64,000 nt of DNA from Marihabitans asiaticum (lineage in GTDB: Bacteria > Actinomycetota > Actinomycetes > Actinomycetales > Dermatophilaceae). Positions 55,941 to 64,000 of this stretch are shown here, piece after piece. Location of the stretch: positions 62,001-126,000 of the forward strand of contig NZ_VIUW01000004.1 of NCBI RefSeq assembly GCF_007828725.1, read 5' to 3'. The position numbers and the translations under genes are program-made. The notes under the pieces were generated by a model. It made no database searches. It saw nothing but the letters and a program-made list of their open reading frames with translations, and was not told the origin of the DNA. Position 1 is the first letter of the stretch. Each line of letters opens with the position of its first letter.

Positions 55941-56031
55941 TACGCTGACCACCGTCGCCCGCCAGGGCGGCACGTGCCCGTTCGGGGGAAGCCGGTGAGA
56001 GTCCGGCGCTGGTCCCGCAGCCGTGAGGTCT
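55941..56031 (+). ncRNA. cobalamin riboswitch, 3'-truncated
   Basis: A TACGCT -10 (55941-55946) is followed by an RNA with the B12 aptamer core: GGGGGAAGCCGGTGAGAG, TCCGGCGCTGGTCCCGCAG and CCGTGA. These match the conserved GGGAA, GGTGNNANTCC and CTGNCCCGCA boxes. The downstream half, including the kissing loop and regulatory stem, is missing because coding sequence of the ECF protein begins at about 56032. A deletion probably joined the aptamer to mid-gene. Confidence 0.8.
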
Positions 56032-56035
56032 AGGC

Positions 56036-56601
56036 TTCGGCTTCGTCCTCGGGACGACGACCCTCTTCGCCTCGGCGCTGCTCACCGCGGGCGTCGGGCC
56101 GTGGCTGCCCTTCCAGATGCTCGGCGCAGCCTAGGTCGGCCTCGGGGCCGGGCTGTCCCGCCGGCGAAGGGGCGCGCCGAGCTCGCCCTGCTCGCGGGCT
56201 ACGGCGCGGTCTCGGCGCTGCTCTACGGCGTGGCGTTGAACTTCTCCTTCTGGCCCCTCACGATCCAGGGTGAGAGCGCCCTGTCATTCGTCCCCGGCGC
56301 GCCCGTGGTCGAGAACCTGCAGCGCTTCTTCGTCTTCTCGGTCTCCACCTCCCTCGGCTGGGACCTCGGCCGGGCCCTGACCAACGTGGCCCTCATCCTG
56401 CTCACCGGCCGCGCGGTGCTCGGTGCCCTGCGGCGAGCGGCCCGCAAGGCCGCCTTCGACGCGCCCGTCCGCTTCGACTCCCCAACTGACTCACTCCCCT
56501 TCGCAGATCCCCGGGGAACCTCAGACGAACGGTCGCCGCTCCGTTTCTCTCCCTTCGCAGATCCCCGGGGAACCTCAGACGAACGGTCCCCCTTCCCTTG
56601 A
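56036..56601 (+). pseudogene. ECF transporter S-component remnant (cobalamin-type), start deleted
   Basis: The sequence directly after the riboswitch core encodes FGFVLGTTTLFASALL and GPWLPFQMLGAA, then a TAG stop at 56132 where Trp is expected. The frame shifts near the CGAAGGGG copy at 56165 and continues RAELALLAGYGAVSALLYGVALNFSFWPL and FVFSVSTSLGWDLGRALTNVALILLTGRAVL. This is the membrane pattern of an ECF substrate-binding S component, and the B12 riboswitch points to a cobalamin transporter (CbrT-like). Loss of the 5' end, a stop and a frameshift show it is dead. The 3' end carries a duplicated 38-base segment. Confidence 0.8.
56497..56588. repeat. 38-bp direct duplication carrying the motif
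   Basis: Two exact copies (56497-56534 and 56551-56588, period 54) begin CCCTTCGCAGATCCCC and end GACGAACGGTC. They encode PFADPRGTSDERSP twice at the end of the ECF remnant. Confidence 0.9.
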
Positions 56602-56664
56602 CAGAGTCGCCAGCGCACCGGCAGGGCGAAGGGGGTGAGCCCGCACTCTGGCAGGATCGGTTCC

Positions 56665-57201
56665 ATGCCGACCGATGTGCAGCGCCAGGAGTCGTGGCTG
56701 AGCCAGCCCGAGCTTGAGGACGTCCGCGGGCGGGTCCCGATGCTCTACGTCGTAGCCGTCCCGGTGCGGGTCGACGGTCACGGCTCGATCGAGTCCGTCG
56801 GGTTGCTGCTGCGCGCCAGCGACACCGGGAGCATGGAGCGCGAGCTCGTCGGCGGTCGGGTGCTGTATCACGAGCGGATCCGCGACGCCCTCGTGCGCCA
56901 TCTCGAGAAGGACCTCGGGTCGATGGCGCTGCCCGCGGTGCCACCGAGCCCGCAGCCCTTCACCGTCGCCGAGTTCTTCCCGACCCCCGGGGTGACGCCC
57001 TTCCACGACTCCCGCCAGCACGCCGTCGCTCTGGCCTACGTCGTGCCCGTGACCGGGGACTGCGGGCCCCAGCAGGACGCCCTCGACCTCGCCTGGCTCA
57101 CCCCCGCCGAAGCCGCTGACCCGCAGCTGCAGGACGACATGTCCGGCGGGCACGGGGTGCTGCTGCGCCAGGCCCTGGCGCACCTCGGCCACGCTGTCTG
57201 A
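56665..57201 (+). CDS. DUF4916 Nudix-family protein
   Basis: This 178-residue protein contains RVPMLYVVAVPVRVDGHGSIESVGLLLRAS, VGGRVLYHERIRDALVRHLEKDLG and AEFFPTPGVTPFHDSRQHAVALAYVVP, and ends with LAWLTPAEAA. This is the DUF4916/Nudix-like arrangement. The canonical Nudix box (GX5EX7REUXEEXGU) is not present: REL and EKDLG remain, but the REXXEE catalytic cluster is lost, so hydrolase activity is doubtful. CAGGAT lies seven bases before the ATG. It is convergent with plsC. Confidence 0.8.
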   Translation: MPTDVQRQESWLSQPELEDVRGRVPMLYVVAVPVRVDGHGSIESVGLLLRASDTGSMERELVGGRVLYHERIRDALVRHLEKDLGSMALPAVPPSPQPFTVAEFFPTPGVTPFHDSRQHAVALAYVVPVTGDCGPQQDALDLAWLTPAEAADPQLQDDMSGGHGVLLRQALAHLGHAV

Positions 57202-57208
57202 GGCTCTC

Positions 57209-57294
57209 CCAAAATGCTGCCAGCAGCATCTTGGTGCGTCAGCAGCAGCTCGAACTGCTGCTGACTCATCAAAGTGCTGCCAGCAGCATCTTGG
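57209..57294. terminator. three consecutive hairpins between convergent genes
   Basis: Hairpin 1 (57209-57234) pairs CCAAAATGCTGC with GCAGCATCTTGG with one mismatch. Hairpin 2 (57238-57265) pairs GTCAGCAGCAG with CTGCTGCTGAC exactly. Hairpin 3 (57270-57294) is a near copy of hairpin 1. They fill the 93 bases between the Nudix-like gene and plsC and probably form a bidirectional terminator. Hairpins 1 and 3 are direct duplicates 60 bases apart. Confidence 0.75.
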
Positions 57295-58062
57295 TCAGCG
57301 GGTGAACTCGTCCCTCTTGCGGCGCATGTCGGAGAAGTCCTTCGCGTAGGCCTCCTCGTACGTCGGCGCGGCGCCGCCGAACCGGGCGGGGAGGAAGCGC
57401 CGGTCATCGCCCTCCAGCGGAGGGTAGGCGGCGATCGTCTCGTCGAGGAGACGCTTCATCACCGTGCGCAGCTCCTCGGTCTTGTCCGTGATGTCGTCAT
57501 CGGGCCCGACATGGATCGGCTCACCGATCGTGACGTGGATCGGGATGCCAGAGCGGCCCAGGTTCTTCGGCGCGTCCTTGGTCCAGATCCGGTGCGCGCC
57601 CCAGACGATCGTCGGCAAGATCGGCACGCCCGCTTCCTGCGCCATCCGGGCCGCGCCCTTCTTCAGCTCCTTGATCTCGAAGCTGCGTGACATCGTCGCC
57701 TCGGGGTACACCCCGACGATCTCCCCGTCCCGCAGTGCCTGCACCGCGAGCCGATAGGACTCCGCACCCGCGTGCCGGTCGACGGGGATGTGCTTGCAGC
57801 CGCGCATGATCGGCCCGCTCTTGGAGTTCTCGAAGATCGACTTCTTCGCCATGAACCGCACGAACCTGTGCTGCTTGCGCGCCGCCACCCCCGCCATGAG
57901 GAAGTCGACGTAGGCGGTGTGGTTGACCGCCATCACCGCTCCCCCGGTCCGCGGCACGTTCCCGCGCCCGCGGAAGGTGAACTTGTACCCCAGCGCCAGG
58001 AAGGTCGGCCGGCCGATCGCGATGATCGTGCGGTAGGTCGGCTCCAGCGGGAATCGCGTCAT
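57295..58062 (-). CDS. lysophospholipid acyltransferase (PlsC family)
   Basis: The 255-residue glycerophospholipid acyltransferase has the HX4D catalytic motif in [14 protein letters not shown] near residue 47. The acceptor-binding [18 protein letters not shown] and the [11 protein letters not shown] block follow. It acylates lysophosphatidate or a related lipid at the membrane. TAGGCT lies six bases before the ATG. The divergent neighbour valS is functionally unrelated. Confidence 0.9.
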   Translation of the reverse strand: MTRFPLEPTYRTIIAIGRPTFLALGYKFTFRGRGNVPRTGGAVMAVNHTAYVDFLMAGVAARKQHRFVRFMAKKSIFENSKSGPIMRGCKHIPVDRHAGAESYRLAVQALRDGEIVGVYPEATMSRSFEIKELKKGAARMAQEAGVPILPTIVWGAHRIWTKDAPKNLGRSGIPIHVTIGEPIHVGPDDDITDKTEELRTVMKRLLDETIAAYPPLEGDDRRFLPARFGGAAPTYEEAYAKDFSDMRRKRDEFTR

Positions 58063-58068
58063 AGCGCA

Positions 58069-58074
58069 AGCCTA
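58069..58074 (-). promoter_or_regulatory. -10 box for plsC-like gene
   Basis: TAGGCT on the minus strand lies six bases before the ATG at 58062. Confidence 0.45.
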
Positions 58075-58144
58075 TGCCCGCAGGCAGGCCGACCCGACCC
58101 GGGCGATTCGGTACCCCACCGACCGTGATGGGAAGATCAGGCCC

Positions 58145-60790
58145 ATGACTGAGCTCGACCCCACCCCTTCGCCGATCCCCGATCGTCCCAGCCTGGACGG
58201 CCTCGAGGAGAAGTGGGGCCAGGTATGGCGCGACCAGGGCACCTACGCCTACGAGCGCACCGGCGAGCGGGCCACCCGCAGCCGCGTCTTCTCGATCGAC
58301 ACCCCGCCACCGACGGCGTCGGGGTCGCTGCACATGGGCCACGTCTTCAGCTACACCCACACCGACTGCATGGCGCGCTACAAGCGGATGCAGGGCTTCA
58401 ACGTCTTCTACCCGATCGGCTGGGACGACAACGGCCTGCCGACCGAGAAGCGGGTGCAGAACTACTACGGTGTCCGCGGCGACGCCCACCTGCCCTACGA
58501 CGAGGGTTTCGAGCCTCCCTTCGCCGGCACCACCAAGAGCATCAAGGCCGCCGACCAGGTGCCGATCAGCCGGCGCAACTTCATCGAGCTGTGCGACGAG
58601 CTCACCGTGCGCGACGAGGAGGCCTTCGAGTCCCTCTTCCGCCGGCTCGGCTTCTCCCTGGACTGGGACATCAGCTACCGGACAATCGACGAGCACAGCC
58701 GGGCGACCGCGCAGCAGGCCTTCCTGCGCAACCTCGCCCGCGGCGAGGCGTACACGGCCGAGGCCCCGGGCCTGTGGGACGTGACCTTCCAGACCGCGGT
58801 GGCCCAGGCCGAGCTCGAGGCGCGGGACTACCCCGGCGCCTACCACCGGGTCGCCTTCCACCGCGTGGGCGAAGGGGGGAGCGCCGGCGAGCCGGTCTAC
58901 ATCGAGACCACCCGTCCCGAGCTGCTCCCGGCGTGCGTCGCGCTCATCGCCCACCCCGACGACGAGCGCTACCAGGACCTCTTCGGCAGCTCGGTCACCT
59001 CCCCGATCTTCGGGGTCGAGGTGCCGGTCGTCGCCCACCCCTCCGCGGAGATGGACAAGGGTGCGGGCATCGCGATGTGCTGCACCTTCGGCGACCTGAC
59101 CGACGTCATCTGGTGGCGTGAGCTGCAGCTGCCCACCCGGTCCGTGGTCACCCGCGCGGGCCGGATCCAGGGCGACGTGCCGGAGTGGATCACGGGCGAA
59201 GGGGGGTCCGCGGTCTTCACCGAGATGGCCGGCAAGACCGTGCACTCCGCCCGCGAGGTCGTCGTCGAGGCGCTGCGCGCCTCCGGGGACCTCGACGGGG
59301 AGCCGGTCAAGACCCAGCGCAAGGCCAACTTCTACGAGCGCGGTGAGAAGCCGCTGGAGATCGTCACCTCGCGGCAGTGGTACATCCGCAACGGCGGGCG
59401 TGAGCGGGAGCTGAACGAGGCGCTGCAGGCCCGCGGCGACGAGATCGACTTCCACCCCGCGTTCATGCGCTCGCGCTACAAGAACTGGGTGGCCGGGCTG
59501 AACGGCGACTGGCTGATCAGCCGGCAGCGCTTCTTCGGTGTGCCGATCCCGGTCTGGTACCGGCTCGACGCCGACGGCCAGCCCGACTACGAGGACCCGA
59601 TCGCGCCGGGTGAGGACGCTCTGCCGGTCGACCCTGAGTCGCAGGCGCCGGACGGTTTCGAGGAGTCCCAGCGCGGCCAGCCCGGCGGCTTCGTCGGTGA
59701 CCCGGATGTCATGGACACCTGGGCGACGTCATCGCTGACCCCGCAGATCGCCGGCGACTGGCGCGGCAGTACCCCCGGCACCGAGGGCGACGGGCTGTTC
59801 GAGCAGGTCTTCCCTATGGACATGCGTCCGCAGGGGCACGACATCATCCGGACCTGGCTCTTCGCCACCGTCGTGCGCGCCCACTTCGAGCACGGGTGCA
59901 CCCCGTGGACCAATGCGGCGATCTCCGGGTGGATCCTCGATCCGGACCGCAAGAAGATGAGCAAGTCCAAGGGCAACGTCGTCACCCCGGAGGACGTCGT
60001 CAAGGAGCACTCCGCCGACGCCGTGCGCTACTGGGCCGCGAGCAGCCGCCTGGGCACCGACGCCGCGTACGACACCGGCCAGATGAAGGTCGGACGCCGG
60101 CTGGCGATCAAGCTGCTCAACGCGAGCAAGTTCGCCCTCGGATTCGGTGAGCCCGACCTCGAGCCGCGTCAGGGGCTGGCCTCGGTCGTCACCGAGCCGC
60201 TCGACCGGGCGATGATCGCGGCGCTGCTCGAGGTCGTGCGCGACGCGACCTCGAGCTTCGAGAGCTGGGACTACACGCGCTCCCTGGACCTGACCGAGAC
60301 CTTCTTCTGGACCTTCTGCGACGACTACATCGAGCTGGTCAAGGAGCGGGCGCACGCGGGTGACGCCTCGGCCCGGGCCGCCCTGCGGCTGGCCCTGTCG
60401 GTCATCCTGCGCCTCTTCGCGCCCTTCCTCCCCTACGCCACCGAAGAGGTTTGGTCCTGGTGGCAGGAGGGCTCGGTCCACCGCGCCACCTGGCCTACCG
60501 TGGAGGAGCTCGCCCTGCGGGAGACGGGTGAGGCGAAGGTCCTCGCCGCCGTCGGGGAGGCGCTCAGCCACGTGCGCAAGGCCAAGTCCGACGCGAAGGT
60601 GGGGATGCGCAGCGAGATCACCTCGGCCACCCTCGTCGCTCCCCCGGGGCCTGCCGACCATGTCCGCCAGGCCGAGGCGGACCTCCGCGCGGCCGGCCGG
60701 CTCACCGGCGCGCTGAACTACGTGGTCGGCGAGGAGGTCGAGCTGCGCGACGTCGAGCTCATCCCCTTCGTCAAGCCCCCCAAGGCCTGA
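58145..60790 (+). CDS. valS: valyl-tRNA synthetase
   Basis: This class I synthetase has 881 residues. The HIGH motif is [14 protein letters not shown] near residue 63, and KMSKS is [19 protein letters not shown] near residue 603. The CP1 editing segment contains [20 protein letters not shown]. The anticodon-binding domain follows. The terminal coiled coil of bacterial-type ValRS is short or absent, so it is of the more compact type. Motif copies at 58870 and 59197 encode GEGGSAGEP and [11 protein letters not shown], inserted-looking loops in the editing region. The start region ([14 protein letters not shown]) also carries a copy (58164). Confidence 0.95.
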   Translation: MTELDPTPSPIPDRPSLDGLEEKWGQVWRDQGTYAYERTGERATRSRVFSIDTPPPTASGSLHMGHVFSYTHTDCMARYKRMQGFNVFYPIGWDDNGLPTEKRVQNYYGVRGDAHLPYDEGFEPPFAGTTKSIKAADQVPISRRNFIELCDELTVRDEEAFESLFRRLGFSLDWDISYRTIDEHSRATAQQAFLRNLARGEAYTAEAPGLWDVTFQTAVAQAELEARDYPGAYHRVAFHRVGEGGSAGEPVYIETTRPELLPACVALIAHPDDERYQDLFGSSVTSPIFGVEVPVVAHPSAEMDKGAGIAMCCTFGDLTDVIWWRELQLPTRSVVTRAGRIQGDVPEWITGEGGSAVFTEMAGKTVHSAREVVVEALRASGDLDGEPVKTQRKANFYERGEKPLEIVTSRQWYIRNGGRERELNEALQARGDEIDFHPAFMRSRYKNWVAGLNGDWLISRQRFFGVPIPVWYRLDADGQPDYEDPIAPGEDALPVDPESQAPDGFEESQRGQPGGFVGDPDVMDTWATSSLTPQIAGDWRGSTPGTEGDGLFEQVFPMDMRPQGHDIIRTWLFATVVRAHFEHGCTPWTNAAISGWILDPDRKKMSKSKGNVVTPEDVVKEHSADAVRYWAASSRLGTDAAYDTGQMKVGRRLAIKLLNASKFALGFGEPDLEPRQGLASVVTEPLDRAMIAALLEVVRDATSSFESWDYTRSLDLTETFFWTFCDDYIELVKERAHAGDASARAALRLALSVILRLFAPFLPYATEEVWSWWQEGSVHRATWPTVEELALRETGEAKVLAAVGEALSHVRKAKSDAKVGMRSEITSATLVAPPGPADHVRQAEADLRAAGRLTGALNYVVGEEVELRDVELIPFVKPPKA

Positions 60791-60834
60791 GCGGCCCCAG
60801 GTAAGTTGGTGCTCGTAGACGAGAGGGGCGAGAC

Positions 60835-61572
60835 GTGATCAACCCGGTAACCGAGCTGCGGGATTTCCTGCAGGCCTCGCTGCTCACACCGGTCGAGCGA
60901 GACCACTGGGAGTCCGACGCACGATTCCAGCGGCGCCGGGTCGTCGCCGTGGTCACCCTGGTCCTCGGTGCGGTGGTCCTCGCGACCGCGCTGCGCATCG
61001 AGCCCGGTGACCCGCGCTTCTACTGGGCGACGCTCGCGCTCGCGGGGATCTGGGCGATCGGCGCGCTCGGCTCCGGCAAGCTGTGGCTGGGCCGCGGGCA
61101 CACCCGGACCGGAGAGCTGGCGCGGCCGATCGTGCAGTCGCTCTCCCTCGGCGTCCTGCTGCTCGCGCTCTTCCTCGCCGGCGCCTTCGTCGTCGCGGGG
61201 ATCCCCTTCCTCGCCGAACCGGTGCAGAACCTCCTGGACCATGCCCGCGTCGGTTCCCTGCCGCTCGTCGCCGCGATCACCGCCGTCAACGGCATCGCCG
61301 AGGAGCTCTACTTCCGCGGGGCCCTGTACTCGGCGGTCGGGCAGAAGCACGCGGTGGCGATCACCACGGCGGTCTACACCGCCGTCACCGCCGCCGGCGG
61401 CATCGCCCTGCTCGTCCTCGCGGGCCTCGCTGTCGGCCTGATCACCGGGCTCCAGCGACGGGTCACCGGCGGGGTCCTCGGCCCGATCATCACCCACCTC
61501 ACGTGGTCGCTCGGGATGCTCTTCCTCCTGCCGACCACCCTCGACCTGGCCTCGTCGGTCTGGGGCGGCTGA
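60835..61572 (+). CDS. CPBP-family intramembrane metalloprotease
   Basis: This 245-residue protein has about seven hydrophobic helices. The Abi/CPBP motif is INGIAEELYFRGALYSAV (EExxxR) near residue 155, and later helices contain ITTAVYTAVTAAGGIALLVLAGLAVG and HLTWSLGML, with the second metal-site His. Members cleave transmembrane segments, like Rce1. The GTG at 60835 has GAGAGGGG upstream. It follows valS by 44 bases on the same strand. Confidence 0.88.
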   Translation: MINPVTELRDFLQASLLTPVERDHWESDARFQRRRVVAVVTLVLGAVVLATALRIEPGDPRFYWATLALAGIWAIGALGSGKLWLGRGHTRTGELARPIVQSLSLGVLLLALFLAGAFVVAGIPFLAEPVQNLLDHARVGSLPLVAAITAVNGIAEELYFRGALYSAVGQKHAVAITTAVYTAVTAAGGIALLVLAGLAVGLITGLQRRVTGGVLGPIITHLTWSLGMLFLLPTTLDLASSVWGG

Positions 61573-61595
61573 CCCCTTCGCCGGTCCGGGCCTGC

Positions 61596-62312
61596 TCAGC
61601 GCCGCTGCAGCGGCTCGGCCACCGGATCGCGGGCCAGGCGGGGCAGCTGGATCCCTTCCAGCGGGCGCGACCGGGTGCGCACCCGGCGATGCCCGGTCGG
61701 CTGGATGACCAGCCAGGGCACGTCCCACCCGGAGAGCCCCATGAGCCCGGCGGCGAAGGGGGTGTCGTCGACCTCGTGCACCGTCCCGGTGCCCGGGTCG
61801 TAGACATCGAGTCGCGTGTCGCCGTCGCCGGGGAGGACGAGGGTGACGTGGCGGGGCAGGGTCGTGCTCCCGACGTAGAGCAGCGCCGGCTCCCCCTCGA
61901 CGACACGGTCGACGAGGGTGGCATAGGCATGCACCCGGCCGGCCTGGTCGAGATGCCTGAGCATCGCGTACTCGTACTGGGTCCCGACCCAGGAGGCGCC
62001 GTTCTCCAGCTCGGCCTTGGCCCCCCACGGTGGGGTCCCGAGGCTGCGCGGCCAGGGCGGGCGCAGCGCGCCTGCGCGCAGCTGCAGCGAGTTCGTCCGT
62101 CGGTGCACCGTGCGCTCGTAGCTGGCGAAGCGTTCCGCCCGGGAGTCGCCCTCAGCCCCGGGGACCGGGTGGCCGGCGCCGGTCATGACCCACCGGGCGA
62201 AGGGGGCGTCGACGAGCATCCGGGCCACGGTGAGGCAGGCGGCGCCGCATGTGAGAGACGACTGCTGCCTGGGCGCCGGCCTGCCTGCGCTTAGCCGGAA
62301 GGGAGTGCTCAC
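61596..62312 (-). CDS. papain-like (C39-type) cysteine peptidase-like protein
   Basis: This 238-residue protein begins with a short basic leader, then QQSSLTCGAACLTVARMLVD. The Gln and Cys in the QxSxTCGxxC pattern suit an oxyanion-hole Gln and nucleophilic Cys of C39/papain-like peptidases. A later PRHVTLVLPGDGDTRLDVYDPGTGTV supplies candidate His and Asp. The GTG at 62312 is preferred because longer starts run into the clpX gene, which ends 14 bases upstream. No signal peptide or membrane segment is clear, so it may be cytosolic. It may be cotranscribed with clpX. The substrate is unknown. Confidence 0.65.
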   Translation of the reverse strand: MSTPFRLSAGRPAPRQQSSLTCGAACLTVARMLVDAPFARWVMTGAGHPVPGAEGDSRAERFASYERTVHRRTNSLQLRAGALRPPWPRSLGTPPWGAKAELENGASWVGTQYEYAMLRHLDQAGRVHAYATLVDRVVEGEPALLYVGSTTLPRHVTLVLPGDGDTRLDVYDPGTGTVHEVDDTPFAAGLMGLSGWDVPWLVIQPTGHRRVRTRSRPLEGIQLPRLARDPVAEPLQRR

Positions 62313-62325
62313 CAGGCCGACCGGG

Positions 62326-63615
62326 TCAGGCCGAGCGCTTGTGCTTCGTCTTGCGCTTGCCGCCCTCGTCACGCCGCACGATCGTCGGCAGGACGTTGTC
62401 CTTGACCGTCTCGGGGGTCACGACGACCTGCTTGACGTCGTCGTCGCTGGGGACGTCGAACATCACCGGGAGCAGCACCTCTTCCATGACCGCCCGCAGG
62501 CCGCGGGCGCCGGTGCCGCGGGCGAGCGCCTGCTCCGCGATCGCCGCGATGGCCTCGTCCTCGAACTCCAGCTCGACCCCGTCGAGCTGGAACATCTTCT
62601 GGTACTGCTTGACCAGCGCGTTGCGCGGCTCGGTGAGGATGTCGACGAGGGCCTCGCGGTCGAGCGGGGTGACTGTGGTGATGACCGGCAGACGACCGAC
62701 GAACTCGGGGATGAGCCCGAACTTCATGAGGTCCTCGGGCTGGACGTCGACGATCGACTCGGCGAGATCGGTCGGGGTGTGCAGCTCGGAGCCGAAGCCG
62801 AGGCCCTTCTTGCCGCGGCGCCCCTCGATGATCTTCTCCAGCCCGGCGAAGGCCCCGCCGACGATGAAGAGCACGTTGGTCGTGTCGATCTGGATGAACT
62901 CCTGGTGGGGGTGCTTGCGGCCCCCCTGCGGCGGCACGGAGGCGCTGGTGCCTTCGAGGATCTTCAGCAGCGCCTGCTGTACCCCCTCGCCGGAGACGTC
63001 GCGGGTGATCGACGGGTTCTCCGCCTTGCGAGCCACCTTGTCGATCTCGTCGATGTAGATGATCCCCCGCTCGGCCTTCTTGACGTCGTAGTCGGCGGCC
63101 TGGATGAGCTTGAGCAGGATGTTCTCGACGTCCTCCCCGACGTACCCGGCCTCGGTGAGGGCGGTGGCGTCGGCGATGGCGAAGGGGACGTCGAGCATCC
63201 GTGCCAGGGTCTGGGCGAGATAGGTCTTGCCGCAGCCGGTCGGCCCGATGAGCAGGATGTTGGACTTGGCGAGGTCGACGTGGTCCTCGTCGCGCTTGCT
63301 CGTCGCCGGCGCGTTCTCCTGGGCCTGCACCCGCTTGTAGTGGTTGTAGACGGCGACCGCGAGGGAGCGCTTTGCCGCGTCCTGCCCGATGATGAACCGC
63401 TGGAGGAAGTCGTAGATCTCCCGGGGCTTGGGCAGCTCGTCGAAGCCGAGCGCGGTGCCCTCGGAGAGCTCCTCCTCGATGATCTCGTTGCACAGATCGA
63501 TGCACTCGTCGCAGATGTAGACACCCGGACCAGCGATGAGCTTCTTGACCTGCTTCTGCGACTTCCCGCAGAAGGAGCACTTCAGCAGATCGCCGCTCTC
63601 TCCGACTCGTGCCAC
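62326..63615 (-). CDS. clpX: ClpX, ATPase subunit of the Clp protease
   Basis: The 429-residue AAA+ unfoldase has the N-terminal zinc-binding domain with Cys at about 13, 16, 35 and 38 (CSFCGKS and CDECIDLC). Walker A is [17 protein letters not shown] near residue 125 and Walker B is [10 protein letters not shown]. The pore loop is GYVGEDVE and the IGF-like loop region is [12 protein letters not shown]. It feeds tagged proteins to ClpP. The GTG start has GGAGG upstream. It lies downstream of clpP but is separated from it by a hairpin terminator, so it may have its own promoter. Confidence 0.97.
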   Translation of the reverse strand: MARVGESGDLLKCSFCGKSQKQVKKLIAGPGVYICDECIDLCNEIIEEELSEGTALGFDELPKPREIYDFLQRFIIGQDAAKRSLAVAVYNHYKRVQAQENAPATSKRDEDHVDLAKSNILLIGPTGCGKTYLAQTLARMLDVPFAIADATALTEAGYVGEDVENILLKLIQAADYDVKKAERGIIYIDEIDKVARKAENPSITRDVSGEGVQQALLKILEGTSASVPPQGGRKHPHQEFIQIDTTNVLFIVGGAFAGLEKIIEGRRGKKGLGFGSELHTPTDLAESIVDVQPEDLMKFGLIPEFVGRLPVITTVTPLDREALVDILTEPRNALVKQYQKMFQLDGVELEFEDEAIAAIAEQALARGTGARGLRAVMEEVLLPVMFDVPSDDDVKQVVVTPETVKDNVLPTIVRRDEGGKRKTKHKRSA

Positions 63616-63830
63616 GCCTGTCCTCCCAGTGCTTGCCGTACCAGTGGGTCGATCTCCCCGCTGACGGAACCGACGCTACCCGTCAGCCTCCGCCTGCCCT
63701 CTCATTGGACACCCGGCGGAGGCGGCGCGTCGCGCCTGTCCGCTGACAGCGCAACGGCGGACGAAGGGCGGCGGCACCCGCCCTCGCCCCCCGGCCGGGC
63801 CCCTCGGGCGCGACGACACCCGGAAACGCC

Positions 63831-63864
63831 GCAGCACGCGCCTCATCACTGAGACGCGTGCTGC
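63831..63864 (-). terminator. intrinsic terminator after clpP
   Basis: The arms GCAGCACGCGcCTCA and TGAGaCGCGTGCTGC (15 bases, one mismatch) surround a TCAC loop. On the minus strand they lie 24 bases past the clpP stop and are followed by GGCGTTTCC. This separates clpP from clpX, leaving the 272-base gap to hold any clpX promoter. I could not define a ClgR site there. Confidence 0.75.
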
Positions 63865-63887
63865 CTGACGGGGCGTTCGCCCGGAGG

Positions 63888-64000
63888 TCAGTCCTCCATC
63901 GAGGCCTTGCGGGGCACGAGCACGTCGTCGATAAGGCCGTACTCCTTGGCCTCGTCCGCGCTGAGGATCTTGTCGCGCTCGATGTCCTCGCGGACCTGCT
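63888..64000 (-). CDS. clpP: ClpP protease subunit, C-terminal end (rest outside window)
   Basis: The last 36 residues on the minus strand read VREDIERDKILSADEAKEYG, then LIDDVLVPRKASMED and TGA. This is the standard ClpP C-terminal helix and tail (SADEAKEYGLIDDVL). It places clpP directly upstream of clpX, as usual in actinobacteria, and both are expected targets of the clgR product. Confidence 0.93.
   Translation of the reverse strand, partial: QVREDIERDKILSADEAKEYGLIDDVLVPRKASMED

Overview
The window is chromosomal DNA from a high-GC Gram-positive actinobacterium (G+C about 70 percent by eye). Gene content and order (rpsO-pnp, dapB, thyA, dapA, rnj, ftsK, rimO, pgsA, cinA, clgR, then clpP-clpX, valS, ileS, folC, ndk, mreBCD) fit an actinobacterial core region. 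Protein style (DUF222-HNH, DUF6318 lipoprotein, PKD surface protein, SatD) suggests the Micrococcales, probably near Intrasporangiaceae or Dermacoccaceae. That placement is inference. There is no rRNA or tRNA gene, no prophage, no CRISPR array and no complete insertion sequence.

Layout. 1-13.6 kb is accessory: an ECF sigma factor tail, an MDR oxidoreductase and DJ-1 protein, a MarR/DoxX pair, lipoproteins, a broken flavoprotein behind a Fur-type box, an SOS-controlled DUF222-HNH gene, a P450, a PKD/DUF6318 secreted pair, an amidase and transporters. 13.6-17.5 kb holds transporters, a stress protein and clgR. 17.5-28.3 kb is core: cinA, pgsA, rimO, an ion-channel-like protein, ftsK, prepilin peptidase, rnj, dapA and thyA. 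It leads into a Nudix-DHFR fusion. 29.4-33.1 kb holds satD with a membrane partner, an enoyl-CoA hydratase, a GNAT protein, a tandem hairpin array and dapB. 33.3-38 kb holds a micro-ORF, a lipoprotein-like protein, pnp and rpsO. 38-40.5 kb has two broken Tat-signal paralogues around a universal stress protein gene. 40.5-49.3 kb has lpdA, the rod-shape operon mrdA-mreD-mreC-mreB, ndk, DUF4233, a CDF transporter and folC. 49.5-64 kb has an ArsR/SRPBCC operon, an ABC exporter, ileS with a T-box, a decayed B12-riboswitch/ECF-transporter locus, a Nudix protein, plsC, valS, a CPBP protease, a cysteine-peptidase-like protein, clpX and the end of clpP.

Functional themes. The folate/thymidylate axis is thyA, Nudix-DHFR and folC; lysine/peptidoglycan precursor synthesis is dapA and dapB. 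RNA turnover is represented by rnj and pnp, and proteolysis by clpP, clpX and their regulator clgR. Many genes start 6-7 nt after a TANNNT -10 box, so leaderless transcripts look common.

The most striking signal is not a gene. An octamer, CGAAGGGG (usually GCGAAGGGGG), occurs about 83 times by eye, 43 on one strand and 40 on the other, where base composition predicts about 5-6. It occurs in coding and intergenic DNA. Convergent pairs form perfect palindromes at gene ends and one forms a hairpin in the ileS T-box leader. Copies also sit in in-frame, low-complexity or tandemly repeated protein segments (RimO, Nudix-DHFR, the ECF pseudogene tail, FtsK linker). Density, strand balance and terminator pairing resemble Neisseria/Pasteurellaceae DNA uptake sequences. 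The core also resembles FtsK/SpoIIIE guide sequences.
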